From contig CAZCYQ010000003.1 in the NCBI GenBank assembly GCA_964503085.1, positions 1 to 64,000 on the forward strand: a DNA stretch of 64,000 nt, given 5' to 3'. The first letter of the stretch is position 1; each line of letters begins with the position of its first letter. Made by a program: the position numbers and the translations under genes. The stretch comes from Bin80 sp964503085 (GTDB lineage Bacteria; Bacteroidota; Rhodothermia; Rhodothermales; Bin80). A model generated the notes under the pieces. It had not been told where the DNA came from and did not search any database. It saw only the letters and a program-made list of their open reading frames with translations. Of this stretch, positions 7,935 to 16,823 are shown one piece after another.

Positions 7935-9974
7935 CTAACGATTTCGCCAGCGTGCAGCAAGCATCATCTCGGCTGCTAAAAGGACGAGTCCGAGAACAAG
8001 AAAATGCCGCCAAAGCTCCAAGCCGGTCCTTGCCCGGTTCACTGCGGTCGAAACACCCTCTCGAGACGCTGCATTCAACAACTCCACTGGCGCATCCAAA
8101 GCCTCTGCGAGAGCCTCACTGGCCTCTTCCGGCTCCATGTACACAAGACGTGATTCCAAGGGATCTAGTCCAACACTTAAAAGCCGTACGGAAACACCCG
8201 CAGCCAGTACTTCGGCTACACCGGGTGAATCTATATCAAGGTCCAACAGACTGGCACCAAACACCTGACGTTGTGGTGGCATGAGTTCTATTCCATCGGG
8301 GTTTTTCACCGTGATGTTGCCCTGTATTGCAGGTATTCTTATAGAGGTCTGGTGGCCGACCAGAAGCTGTTCACCCTGCACCGACCCGCCTGCTGAAAGA
8401 TAATGCGCCGCCCGATACATCAGCGGAATAAACAAACCGCGAACTGGCAAATCACTCCAGACTAAATCCGGTGCCACCGCCATAAAGAATATACGGCCAT
8501 TGCCGTACTGGATCTCCTGCAAGAGGGGCGCACCACCTAGAAGTGTAATTAATGTCTGTTCTGCCCCCGCCACACCTGGCACATAGCGTGCGGAACGATG
8601 GACCGTCACCGCCTCAAGTCTCTGTGTACGCTCCGAGGCTGTAAACACTCCTTCAAATAATGGGTGCTCAAAATCTGCTTCATCAATAGAGGTTTCCGAC
8701 TCCTGGATGCTTACATGGCCCGCGCCAACGGCCTCCAGGAGTGCATTGGTTGATGACGTTTCTGCACCGGGAAAAATCAGCAACCCACCTCCAGTCTCAG
8801 TGTATTGTTTGAGCTTTTCCACTTCACCGGTGCTGAGTTCATCCGGGCTTATCAGAAAGACTGCTGAATAATTACTGAGCAAGGTGGCCGCCAGCGCACG
8901 CTGTGGAATTTTGGTCGTATTCAAAGCTTCTGACTCGCTGCGAAGGGAAAGGGCCAACTCTACATGATCTGTCCGTGCTTCGGTGCCATGAACCAAGAGA
9001 ATATCCCTGCGCGCGGGCACGTTAAGCGTAAAATATCTTTGATTATCCTCTTCAAATCCATCGTTTTCCGTTGTCACGTAACCTGCGAGCCACCCACGCA
9101 TCGTGGGTGCACCGCGAAGCGATATCTGGACAGGCACTTCCGGCGCGAGGGCAATGCTCGTCTGTGCGACACGTTCATCCCCAAAGTACAGGCTCACAGC
9201 ATAATCCTCGACAGAGGAAGTCCCATGGTTAACAACCGTGGCTTCTATAGTGGTTGGGGTACCTGGATCCACAATCCGACTGGTTACTTGCACATCGGCA
9301 ACACCTACATTGGGCCGCGTTTCGGTTGTGCCCACAGGAACGAGCATTACGCGAACCCCGCGATCCAGGGGAATTTGTACCGAATCAAGCAGTGTCGACG
9401 TCTGTAGGTCTCCCAAATAGTAGACAATCTTATTGAGGTGGGAAGCCTCTCGGGCGAGCAGTGTGCCAGCGCTACGAATAATTGACGACGCAGTCTGCGT
9501 TGCCGGGGTTGGGGCTCGGTTCGAGAGAACATCTGGTGGTTCCAGGTACTGCGCTTTTTCGCTCAAGATGAACAATTCGTCCCCCGGTTCTGCCGATTGT
9601 ATGATAGCTTGCGCGGCAGACTTGGCACGGTCCAGCCGCGTTCCATCAGAATCACGCTGCATCATCGACAGCGATGCATCCAATGCAAGCACCGCAGACA
9701 TGCTAGAACGCCCAAACAACCGGGTACCAGCGGAATCTGTAAGGGTTGGACGAGCAAATGCAATAACCAGAACGCACAAGGCTAATGTTCTTAGAAGCAG
9801 TAACAGCCAGTTGCGGATACGGATCCTCTGCAGGGTGGTACGTTGCAGCGCATGCAGGAGGGCAAGTGAGCTATAATCCAATCGTTGTGGCCGCCGAAAA
9901 TTGAAGAGATGTACGAGTAGGGGTATGGCAGCCGCAATTAGTCCAAACAAGATGAGCGGGTTTATGAATGCCAT
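7935..9974 (-). CDS. BatA-domain protein with VWA-like domain
   Basis: This 679-residue membrane protein starts with the BatA (aerotolerance regulator N-terminal) module: two transmembrane helices around the INPLILFGLIAAAIPLLVHL and WLLLLLRTLALCVLVIAFA segments, with FNFRRPQRL between. A von Willebrand A-like domain follows, with a MIDAS-type DASLSM motif near residue 100. A long periplasmic beta-rich and glutamine-amidotransferase-like region comes next, and a C-terminal transmembrane helix ends in a short basic tail. Such proteins occur widely in Bacteroidota, usually with unknown or envelope-stress roles. It is the first gene of the operon with hflX. No MoxR ATPase or BatB-D partner lies next to it, so the classical Bat operon is absent here. 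Confidence 0.8.
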   Translation of the reverse strand: MAFINPLILFGLIAAAIPLLVHLFNFRRPQRLDYSSLALLHALQRTTLQRIRIRNWLLLLLRTLALCVLVIAFARPTLTDSAGTRLFGRSSMSAVLALDASLSMMQRDSDGTRLDRAKSAAQAIIQSAEPGDELFILSEKAQYLEPPDVLSNRAPTPATQTASSIIRSAGTLLAREASHLNKIVYYLGDLQTSTLLDSVQIPLDRGVRVMLVPVGTTETRPNVGVADVQVTSRIVDPGTPTTIEATVVNHGTSSVEDYAVSLYFGDERVAQTSIALAPEVPVQISLRGAPTMRGWLAGYVTTENDGFEEDNQRYFTLNVPARRDILLVHGTEARTDHVELALSLRSESEALNTTKIPQRALAATLLSNYSAVFLISPDELSTGEVEKLKQYTETGGGLLIFPGAETSSTNALLEAVGAGHVSIQESETSIDEADFEHPLFEGVFTASERTQRLEAVTVHRSARYVPGVAGAEQTLITLLGGAPLLQEIQYGNGRIFFMAVAPDLVWSDLPVRGLFIPLMYRAAHYLSAGGSVQGEQLLVGHQTSIRIPAIQGNITVKNPDGIELMPPQRQVFGASLLDLDIDSPGVAEVLAAGVSVRLLSVGLDPLESRLVYMEPEEASEALAEALDAPVELLNAASREGVSTAVNRARTGLELWRHFLVLGLVLLAAEMMLAARWRNR

Positions 9975-10084
9975 TTAAAGATTAATGCGCCCGTGCAGCG
10001 GCCCTCCTGCTACATATGCCTTACCGGACTGTTCCAGTTCATCATGCCGAAGGAAAGAATTGCCCCTTATATCACTGGAACACC

Positions 10085-10290
10085 CCAATCAATCCATACA
10101 TCAACAGGGGACAAAACGAAATTGCCAAGATTGATGCGTAGAATGCAGGGCTAGACGCGCTCGTTGAATCCATGAACGCAAAGCTGGATTCCAGAGCAGC
10201 AAGTACACAGCGCTGATTACCATCATCTGCATTGTGGCTGGCTTGGTTTCTCTTATTCTTGCGTATGCCACTTTCTTTGCTGGTCAATGA
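10085..10290 (+). pseudogene. relic of a small coiled-coil/TM protein
   Basis: Reading the plus strand from 10085 gives a hydrophilic helix containing QNEIAKIDA, a TAG stop at 10139-10141, then NAGLDALVESMNAKLDS. A +1 shift near 10200 then continues into a clear transmembrane segment containing KYTALITIICIVAG and ending in TFFAGQ before a TGA at 10288-10290. Helix followed by one C-terminal membrane span is the layout of small coiled-coil membrane proteins (DUF1640-like). The stop and the frame change mark it as decayed. The reading is my own frame-joining and the family assignment is weak. Confidence 0.35.
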
Positions 10291-10394
10291 GGACGGCTAC
10301 GAAATAACTCCGGCTCCTAGGGAGGTTCGCGACCTATAGCAACTCGAGCAGCAAATGCTCGTAGGTATCCACGGACGTAGATTAGTCGTTTGCT

Positions 10395-11576
10395 TCAATT
10401 TTGGACGCGAGTATTGCGATCATAAATGACTACCTGTGGGAAAGGTGAAGTCCTAGTTGTAAATACTTGATAATTGCTGAGGCCCGAAACCCATCCATCT
10501 CCAAGGTATTCCCCCTTCCCGGTACGGGCGTTGATTCGAAATAAAGGAAGAGGATTTCCTCTCTCCTTAGATTGTGTGAAATAACCTACATAGAAATTGT
10601 CAGCTTGATCTGCAATCAAGCTAACAAACATACTTTCCCCATCTTCTGGAGGCCCTTGTTCAACTGTGGGGGAACCGTCGTCCTCCATGAATCCTGCAAC
10701 CACTCCAGAAGGCTCATAATCAGCAAATTTAGTGATCCATAGTAGCTCTCCCTGCGCCGTGTACCCCATGAGGGCAGGAACATGCTGTCTGATCCATCCT
10801 ACGACGCCGTGTCGTTTATTACAGGCTAAAAACCCCTCCATTGACATAATTGACTGAAGTACAGGGTGCGAAGATGTGTAGATCTCACCGAAAGACGCCA
10901 CGACTTGGCCTTCTAATGTCATCTTATGAATGGGCTTCTCTTGGTACTCCGCGAGGATGTACAGATAGCCATCCATAATACATAAATCAGAGGCTCTCCA
11001 TGCCGGAGTCTTTATTGTCTTGGACAGAACAAAGCTTCTTTCTTCCCCACGCTCAAATATATGAATGCGAGTATCATCCAAAATGGAAATGATCCGATCT
11101 TCCACAGCAATCTCGAGCAATTCTGACCTAAATTCTCCAGGGCCTTCTCCCGCTCTACCAAAGACACCAACAAAATCGCCACTATGGCTATTGTATGCCC
11201 TCACTTCCTTGTATCCTGAATCAATTATGTAAAGTGTCTCGTGGCCATCGTGTGATATGTCCGCAATATCTCCGAACATCTCGTGGGCTTCCCCCTCGTC
11301 CACTCCTAGGATAAACCTTTCTCTCTCTTTGCCCACGAGCGCATGTCCTCCATCGGTCACGGATGTAGTCTCACTCAAAACCAATTCAGGGCTACTTGCT
11401 TCTGGAATGTTATCCGGTGTTGGGTGCTGAGTTTTACGTGATAGGGCCTGAGCACTAACTTGATTAGGTCCAGAAATGACCGTAAATGCCCCCTGCGTCA
11501 GCACAAAAAAACATAACGTGCACTTGACTAGCCATAATCGAGCATCTGTGTATCCGATCATTCTACACTGTATCAA
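10395..11576 (-). CDS. six-bladed beta-propeller protein, exported
   Basis: This 393-residue protein has an N-terminal signal peptide (hydrophobic stretch about residues 15-30, likely cleaved after VSAQA) and a propeller of the 6-bladed type. Characteristic segments are HEMFGDIADISHDG, LYIIDSGYKEVRAYN and GRAGEGPGEF. It matches the lipoprotein at 1169-2353 along its length but has no lipobox, so it should be soluble in the periplasm or secreted. No Cys-rich peptide or thioredoxin-like gene was seen beside this copy. A second in-frame ATG five codons downstream could also serve as the start. Function is unknown. Confidence 0.75.
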   Translation of the reverse strand: MIQCRMIGYTDARLWLVKCTLCFFVLTQGAFTVISGPNQVSAQALSRKTQHPTPDNIPEASSPELVLSETTSVTDGGHALVGKERERFILGVDEGEAHEMFGDIADISHDGHETLYIIDSGYKEVRAYNSHSGDFVGVFGRAGEGPGEFRSELLEIAVEDRIISILDDTRIHIFERGEERSFVLSKTIKTPAWRASDLCIMDGYLYILAEYQEKPIHKMTLEGQVVASFGEIYTSSHPVLQSIMSMEGFLACNKRHGVVGWIRQHVPALMGYTAQGELLWITKFADYEPSGVVAGFMEDDGSPTVEQGPPEDGESMFVSLIADQADNFYVGYFTQSKERGNPLPLFRINARTGKGEYLGDGWVSGLSNYQVFTTRTSPFPQVVIYDRNTRVQN

Positions 11577-11707
11577 TGTGTCAGGGGAACGCTCGCCGCA
11601 ACAAACTGCAGTGGCGTTACAGTTTGAGTTATTACTTCATGTGCAGCCGCCGTGGATGTAAGCGGTGCTTGATGCGACAAGGCGAATCAGCTACGATATA
11701 ACTGGGA

Positions 11708-11992
11708 TCAATCCTTCTTCTTTTCAGCAACCGATAGTTCTTTGGTATCCGAGGGTTCATTGGTAGTAGCCGGGGACTCCTTTTCGCGCTTTGGGGATTC
11801 TTTCGCAGCAGGTTCCGCGGCGTAATCTGTCTGATAGAAGCCACTGCCTTTGAAAATAAATCCGGTGCCACCACTGATGAGTCGCTGAACGGGCTGACCG
11901 GTTGTCGGGCAGTGCGTAAGTCGGTCTGCGGTGATTGGCTGGAGGATCTCAAAGACTGTTCCATCAGCCCGCTTATAGTCGTAAGTTGGCAT
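11708..11992 (-). CDS. FmdB-type zinc-ribbon protein
   Basis: The 94-residue protein begins MPTYDYKRADG, the conserved opening of the FmdB/CxxC_CxxC_SSSS regulatory family, and continues with a CPTTGQPVQRLISGG core and FKGSGFYQTDY, also typical. The C-terminal third is charged, low-complexity and Lys/Glu-rich. Only one cysteine of the usual zinc-ribbon pairs remains, so metal binding is doubtful. I chose the internal ATG at 11992 rather than the longer frame up to 12154, because the family starts exactly there and the longer form would overlap the upstream hydrolase gene. It is probably transcribed with that gene, 61 bases away. Confidence 0.75.
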   Translation of the reverse strand: MPTYDYKRADGTVFEILQPITADRLTHCPTTGQPVQRLISGGTGFIFKGSGFYQTDYAAEPAAKESPKREKESPATTNEPSDTKELSVAEKKKD

Positions 11993-12053
11993 ACAGATTA
12001 AAATAGGATTCGGCAACCGTCGGAAAAGCTCAAACACGATGATTGTTCCGATC

Positions 12054-13319
12054 CTATTCGGGCATCGGCCAGAAAAATGCCTCGTAGACCGCATCTGCAA
12101 CTGATCCTCGAATGCCTCTGAACCGTTCGTACTCATCCCTTGTCGGATAAACACGATTGGTAAGCAGAATCACCCAGACCTCTGAATCAGGGTCAATCCA
12201 TAGGGAAGTTCCGGTGAAACCTGTATGACCATAACTTCGAGAACCGAAGTACTGGCCGGCTGAAGACGGCTCATCATTGAGATTTCGTGTATCCCAGCCT
12301 AGCGCGCGTGTGCTGAAAGAAGTATCCACTACGGTCGTGAAAAGATCAATTGTTTGAGATTGCAGAAACTCCTTTCCGTCGAAGATTCCTCGTTGCGTCA
12401 TCATCTGGGCAAACCGTGAGAGATCCAATACGGTGGAAAAAAGGCCGGCATGACCGGCGACCCCGCCTAGCGTCCAGGCGGTTTCGTCGTGAACTTCGCC
12501 CTGTATCAGACGATTACGAAAATAGTCATCCAATTCAGTAGGTACGACGGTGGAATCCGGTATGCCGGTAATACGAAATCCTGTGGATTTCATACCGAGC
12601 GGTTCGAAAATATTTCGGCTACACCATTGATCGAAAGGTTCTCGCGTGACTGATTCAATGGCCAACGCAAGCGAAATCATGCCAAAGTCGCTGTAGACGT
12701 ACTCTTCCCCCGGTTCTGAAAGAAGTGCAGTCGTGAGTATGGAATCCAGAACTGCCTCGCGGCTTACAATACCATCAAGATAGAATGGACGCCATGCCGG
12801 CAGCCCGCTCGTATGTGTCAAAAGATGGCGTATGGTAATGGGACGTCTTTCAGGTGTGTTGTATGCCTCCAGGTAATGAAATACAGGTGCCTCTATATCG
12901 AGCTGTCCCCGCTCGTAGAGGATCATGGTTGCTGTTGTTGTGGCAACAACCTTGGTCAGTGATGCAAGATCAAAGAGTGATTCCAGTTCCATACGGCGTT
13001 GGCCGGCGTATGTATATGTGCCGTACTCAGTCATTTTGACCACCTGTGTCCCTTGCCCCACGGACACTACTGCACCGGGAAAAGCTTGCGCACCAATGAA
13101 ATCCACAATCAGTGAATCAATACGCTCGAGTGCAGTCGGATTAACAATGATGGGGTTATTGACAAGTGTGCGTGGGCGTTCTACAGCGGGGGGAACGCGC
13201 CTTGGGCTGACGTAACCCCAGCCTACCGGGCCATCTTGGACGGTTTCTCTAGCCGACTGGCAGGCGCTAAGGGTCAATATCCCAATGGCAAGAACACAAA
13301 AATTCAGACGCGTCTTCAT
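12054..13319 (-). CDS. beta-lactamase-fold serine hydrolase lipoprotein
   Basis: This 421-residue protein has a lipoprotein signal ending at LSAC (Cys20) and a class C beta-lactamase/penicillin-binding-protein fold. The active-site motifs are SLTK (Ser120, Lys123), YSD (Tyr209) in the place of YxN, and an HTG motif in SYGHTGFTG near the C-terminus replacing KTG. This pattern fits the EstB/PBP4* type of esterases and D-aminopeptidases rather than a true drug-inactivating beta-lactamase. It should act in the periplasm, tethered to a membrane. It is divergent from the ferredoxin gene and precedes the FmdB-type gene. Confidence 0.85.
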   Translation of the reverse strand: MKTRLNFCVLAIGILTLSACQSARETVQDGPVGWGYVSPRRVPPAVERPRTLVNNPIIVNPTALERIDSLIVDFIGAQAFPGAVVSVGQGTQVVKMTEYGTYTYAGQRRMELESLFDLASLTKVVATTTATMILYERGQLDIEAPVFHYLEAYNTPERRPITIRHLLTHTSGLPAWRPFYLDGIVSREAVLDSILTTALLSEPGEEYVYSDFGMISLALAIESVTREPFDQWCSRNIFEPLGMKSTGFRITGIPDSTVVPTELDDYFRNRLIQGEVHDETAWTLGGVAGHAGLFSTVLDLSRFAQMMTQRGIFDGKEFLQSQTIDLFTTVVDTSFSTRALGWDTRNLNDEPSSAGQYFGSRSYGHTGFTGTSLWIDPDSEVWVILLTNRVYPTRDEYERFRGIRGSVADAVYEAFFWPMPE

Positions 13320-13388
13320 GACTATTCGATATCCGCAGAGATAGTGGTATATTTGAGCCGGGTTCGTTCACAAAACTTTTCAGTGTAG

Positions 13389-13748
13389 ATGCCAAAGATA
13401 ACGGTCTCCGGGTATGGAATTTTTGAAATTGAAGAAGGACAGCGGTTGGTCAATGCTCTGGAGGCAAACGGAGTTGATATTGGACACCGTTGTGGTGGGT
13501 ATGCACGCTGTACGACTTGTCGAGTAGAGATCACTGAGGGGGAACCCGGGGTCATTTCTAGAGCGGAACAGGAAAAGTTGGCAGACCGCGATTTGCTCGG
13601 GGAGGTAAGGCTCGCTTGCCAGATTCTCGTGGAGCATGATATGACAATTAGGCCGTTAATGACCGTTAGTGAGATGGGGTGGTCCGATCCGGGCCCAGAT
13701 CCTGAGGAGACGGTTACTCCCATTCCCGACTGGGTTGAGCGATCCTGA
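13389..13748 (+). CDS. 2Fe-2S ferredoxin
   Basis: The 119-residue protein is a plant/adrenodoxin-type ferredoxin. The cluster ligands are in CGGYARCTTC (three cysteines spaced C-x5-C-x2-C) with the fourth in RLACQ. This spacing is the usual one for beta-grasp ferredoxins. It carries an acidic C-terminal extension of about 25 residues (DPGPDPEETV) that could mediate partner binding. The redox partner cannot be identified from the neighbours, which are a serine hydrolase and a GH5 enzyme. It is cytoplasmic, as no signal is seen. Confidence 0.9.
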   Translation: MPKITVSGYGIFEIEEGQRLVNALEANGVDIGHRCGGYARCTTCRVEITEGEPGVISRAEQEKLADRDLLGEVRLACQILVEHDMTIRPLMTVSEMGWSDPGPDPEETVTPIPDWVERS

Positions 13749-13945
13749 GCCCCAATATAGATGGCATCCATCAGCAGGGACAATGCTTGTGGTCAATTGC
13801 TGATTTCGAATGTGATTCAAGGTGTCCGTATCGTAGGGCACGCTTTTTGCCAGTCATATTGTTTGAACTATTACGTTCAGATTGTGTACCCACTGGCAGG
13901 TACGGTCCGTAACTACAGTCGGGGGCAGAACAAATCACATACACC

Positions 13946-16597
13946 TTGTGTGCAATGGTCAGATTCTTACTCGTAGTTCAGAGGTATTTGGTCTGCTTTT
14001 TCGTCGGCGGACTTCTGGCCGCATCCATTGCGATGGCTCAGGGTACGGCTACCTACGAACTTACATTTACTCCGACCTGGAGTGCCTCGACACATCCAGA
14101 TGACTTTCCTCCCAATCCCCATTTTTCCGGGTTAATTGGAGCCACTCACAGTGATGCGGTGCACTTCTGGCGCACCGGGGAAGTTGCGACAGAGGGCATT
14201 AAACAAATGGCTGAGCTTGGGGCCAAGGGGGCGCTCCGCAGTGAAATCAATCTGGCTAAAGGCGATTCAAACGCGGACTATATCATAGACGCGTCGGGGG
14301 TCAATTCCCCCGGTGTCCGAAAAACTACTTTCGAGATTCGTCCGCCTTGGAATTTTGTGACGGTTACATCAATGCTCGCTCCAAGCCCCGACTGGTTTGT
14401 TGGTGTATCCGGTCTGAATATGCTGGATGAGGATATGAACTGGATTGATACGCTGGAAATAGATCTGTTTGTATACGATGCGGGAACCGACAGTGGATCC
14501 AATTACACATCTCCGAATCGCCCCACCAGCCCAAGAGAGCAAATCAGACGTATACAGGAAGCACCCTTCCTGGTGAGTGGGGCAGTTAAACCGGTGGGCA
14601 CTTTCCGGTTTGAACTGCAAGAGGTGGCCATTCCAAAGGCGGGTTATTTCAGCGTTGATGGAACGGAGATTCTTGATGTGAATGGACAACCCGTAGTAAT
14701 CAAGGGTATGGGGCTTGGCGGCTGGCTGCTGCCGGAGGGTTACATGCTTCATATTTCAACGAGGAGCCAACCAACGGATGGCCCCACCGGAATACGGAAC
14801 CAAATGATTGAGCTCATTGGCGAAAGGGGGACTGACGAATTCTTTGAGTTGTTCAGGGAGAAGTATGTGCAAGAAAAGGATATTGCCAAAATGAGGGAGT
14901 GGGGATTCGATCATGTTCGACTGCCATTTCATTACCGGTTGTTTTACGATCCTGATCTTGACACGTGGGAGGAGGACGGTTTTGAGCTACTGGACACATT
15001 TCTGGAATGGTGTCGACGACATGATGTATATGTGATTCTTGATATGCACGCGGCGCCGGGCGCCCAGAATGAAGGAGGGATTTCAGACAGTGACGGTGAG
15101 GCGCGGCTCTGGACCGAACCAGACAAGTACTGGCCGCAGACGATAAAAATCTGGCGTGAAATTGCCAGACGTTACAATGACGATCCCGTGATCATTGGGT
15201 ATGATCTGATTAACGAGCCCACGGTCCCCGACGAAATTGCTTCAAGTCTGGCCGACCTGTATGCCCGGATCATCAACGCGGTCCAACCAATCTCTCCCAA
15301 CCACTTGTTTTTCCTGGAAGGCAACTGGTGGGCGACTTCGTTTGACGAACATCTGCGCGAGATCCCGAGGCATAAAGACAATGTAGTCTACACATATCAT
15401 CATTACTGGAAGGGCGTCGATCAGGGTGCCATCCAATACCTGTTAAGTTATAGGGAGGAGGACGACGTGCCCCTATATGTGGGCGAGACTGGTGAAAACT
15501 CAAATTCCTGGTTCTACGCACTCACAAAGTTAGCGGAGGAGCATCGTCTCGGGATCAATTGGTGGACGCATAAAAAAATCGAAACTACGACAAGCCCACT
15601 CAGTGCACCGTTTGCACCCGGTTATGAGGCTGTAATTAGATATTGGCGCGGAGACGGGCCGAAGCCCTCCGGTGAAGCTGCGTACAGGGGGCTCATTGGG
15701 ATGGCCCATTATCTGGACTTGGATTCCGCACGCGTCAATCGCGGCTTATTGGCTGCGCTTTTTGATCCAGAATTTGGAACGGCACAAAAGCCATTCAAGG
15801 AGCATGAGGTTCCCGGTATCATCAATGCTGCTGACTATGATCTGGGGAACCAGGGAGTGGCGTACCAAGATTCAGATCATTGGGCGGTTACGGGAAGCCC
15901 TGGAGGGGGCAACAGTGGACGCGGGTATCGCAATGATGGTGTGGATATTGAGCCATCCACGGATCCAAACGGATTTGCTTACAATGTGGGGTTCACTGAG
16001 CGTTTTGAGTGGTTGGAGTTCACCGTGGATATTTTGCACGATGGAGTCTATGAGATTGATGTTCGTGGTGCCAGCCAAAGTGGGGGAGACCGGACTGGTC
16101 CTGATATCATCTTTTCTCTTGACGGAGATCGTATCGGAGAAGTGGAAATAGGCAATACGGGCGGTTGGCAGCAGTGGGTTACGGAACAGGTGCGCACGCC
16201 TGAGCTGAAGGCCGGCACTCAGCGTATCCTCCGAGTCAGTTTTTCGGATCGAGAGGTCAACCTGAATCGAATGACCTTCCGCCTAGTGTCTACCACTCAG
16301 CGGGAAGCAGATGAGATACCGGCCGAGCCCGAGTTGCTTGCAACATACCCAAATCCGTTTACAGAGGTCGTCCATATATCGTTTTCTACACCGGAACCAG
16401 TAACGGTGGCGGCCGTGCTCTATGACGTGCTAGGACGTCAGGTGTATCAGGCGGATGAAGCGGCTTACAGTGCAGGGAGTCACGAGATATCAATGCCGGG
16501 TTTAGCGTTAGCGCCGGGAGTTTACGTTTTGCGGTTGATGCTTGATGGGCCGAGGTTGTCAAAAACCATTACGCGTCCACTCGTTGCTACGAAATAG
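13946..16597 (+). CDS. spondin_N-GH5-CBM enzyme with T9SS sorting domain
   Basis: This 883-residue secreted enzyme has four parts after its signal peptide (to about residue 31). Residues 35-205 form a spondin_N domain: TFTPTWSASTHPDDFP, HFSGLIGATHSD, PSPDWFVGV and DAGTDSGSNYTSPNRPT are its conserved runs. Residues 235-610 form a GH5 glycoside hydrolase with acid/base Glu424 in LINEP and nucleophile Glu514 in YVGETGE. Residues 640-785 are a CBM6-like beta-sandwich. The last 80 residues are a type IX sorting domain (YPNPFTEVVHISF, YDVLGRQVYQ). It probably cleaves a beta-linked polysaccharide at the cell surface; the exact substrate is not readable. ATG at 13955 is an alternative start. It appears to be a single-gene unit. 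Confidence 0.9.
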   Translation: MCAMVRFLLVVQRYLVCFFVGGLLAASIAMAQGTATYELTFTPTWSASTHPDDFPPNPHFSGLIGATHSDAVHFWRTGEVATEGIKQMAELGAKGALRSEINLAKGDSNADYIIDASGVNSPGVRKTTFEIRPPWNFVTVTSMLAPSPDWFVGVSGLNMLDEDMNWIDTLEIDLFVYDAGTDSGSNYTSPNRPTSPREQIRRIQEAPFLVSGAVKPVGTFRFELQEVAIPKAGYFSVDGTEILDVNGQPVVIKGMGLGGWLLPEGYMLHISTRSQPTDGPTGIRNQMIELIGERGTDEFFELFREKYVQEKDIAKMREWGFDHVRLPFHYRLFYDPDLDTWEEDGFELLDTFLEWCRRHDVYVILDMHAAPGAQNEGGISDSDGEARLWTEPDKYWPQTIKIWREIARRYNDDPVIIGYDLINEPTVPDEIASSLADLYARIINAVQPISPNHLFFLEGNWWATSFDEHLREIPRHKDNVVYTYHHYWKGVDQGAIQYLLSYREEDDVPLYVGETGENSNSWFYALTKLAEEHRLGINWWTHKKIETTTSPLSAPFAPGYEAVIRYWRGDGPKPSGEAAYRGLIGMAHYLDLDSARVNRGLLAALFDPEFGTAQKPFKEHEVPGIINAADYDLGNQGVAYQDSDHWAVTGSPGGGNSGRGYRNDGVDIEPSTDPNGFAYNVGFTERFEWLEFTVDILHDGVYEIDVRGASQSGGDRTGPDIIFSLDGDRIGEVEIGNTGGWQQWVTEQVRTPELKAGTQRILRVSFSDREVNLNRMTFRLVSTTQREADEIPAEPELLATYPNPFTEVVHISFSTPEPVTVAAVLYDVLGRQVYQADEAAYSAGSHEISMPGLALAPGVYVLRLMLDGPRLSKTITRPLVATK

Positions 16598-16823
16598 GTC
16601 AGTATCAGATTAAGGCCGGACCTGAGTCTTGCGGGGTTACTCTGATGCGGAAGTGGTTCCCATTTTAGGCCAATTGGGGGAATTCCCGGTCATATTCACA
16701 ATTTCCCTCCGAAAATTTACAGATTGGTCTACCAAACTAGGAGATCAGAAGGCATGGAGCGTAATTGGGTGTGTGGCCAGTAGTCATGCGGCCAGAGCCA
16801 GAGCAAGCAAATACAGAAGTGAA

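Noticed and set aside
10072..10287. 71-residue minus-strand frame downstream of the second propeller
   Set aside because: The plus strand of the same interval carries the more coherent coiled-coil/TM relic, and the minus frame has no recognisable features.
12054..12154. Long N-terminal extension of the FmdB-type protein
   Set aside because: It overlaps the hydrolase gene, and the family begins at MPTYDYK, which has its own ATG at 11992.
12054..13319. True antibiotic-resistance beta-lactamase
   Set aside because: The YSD and HTG motifs fit esterase/D-aminopeptidase-type relatives rather than classical class C enzymes.
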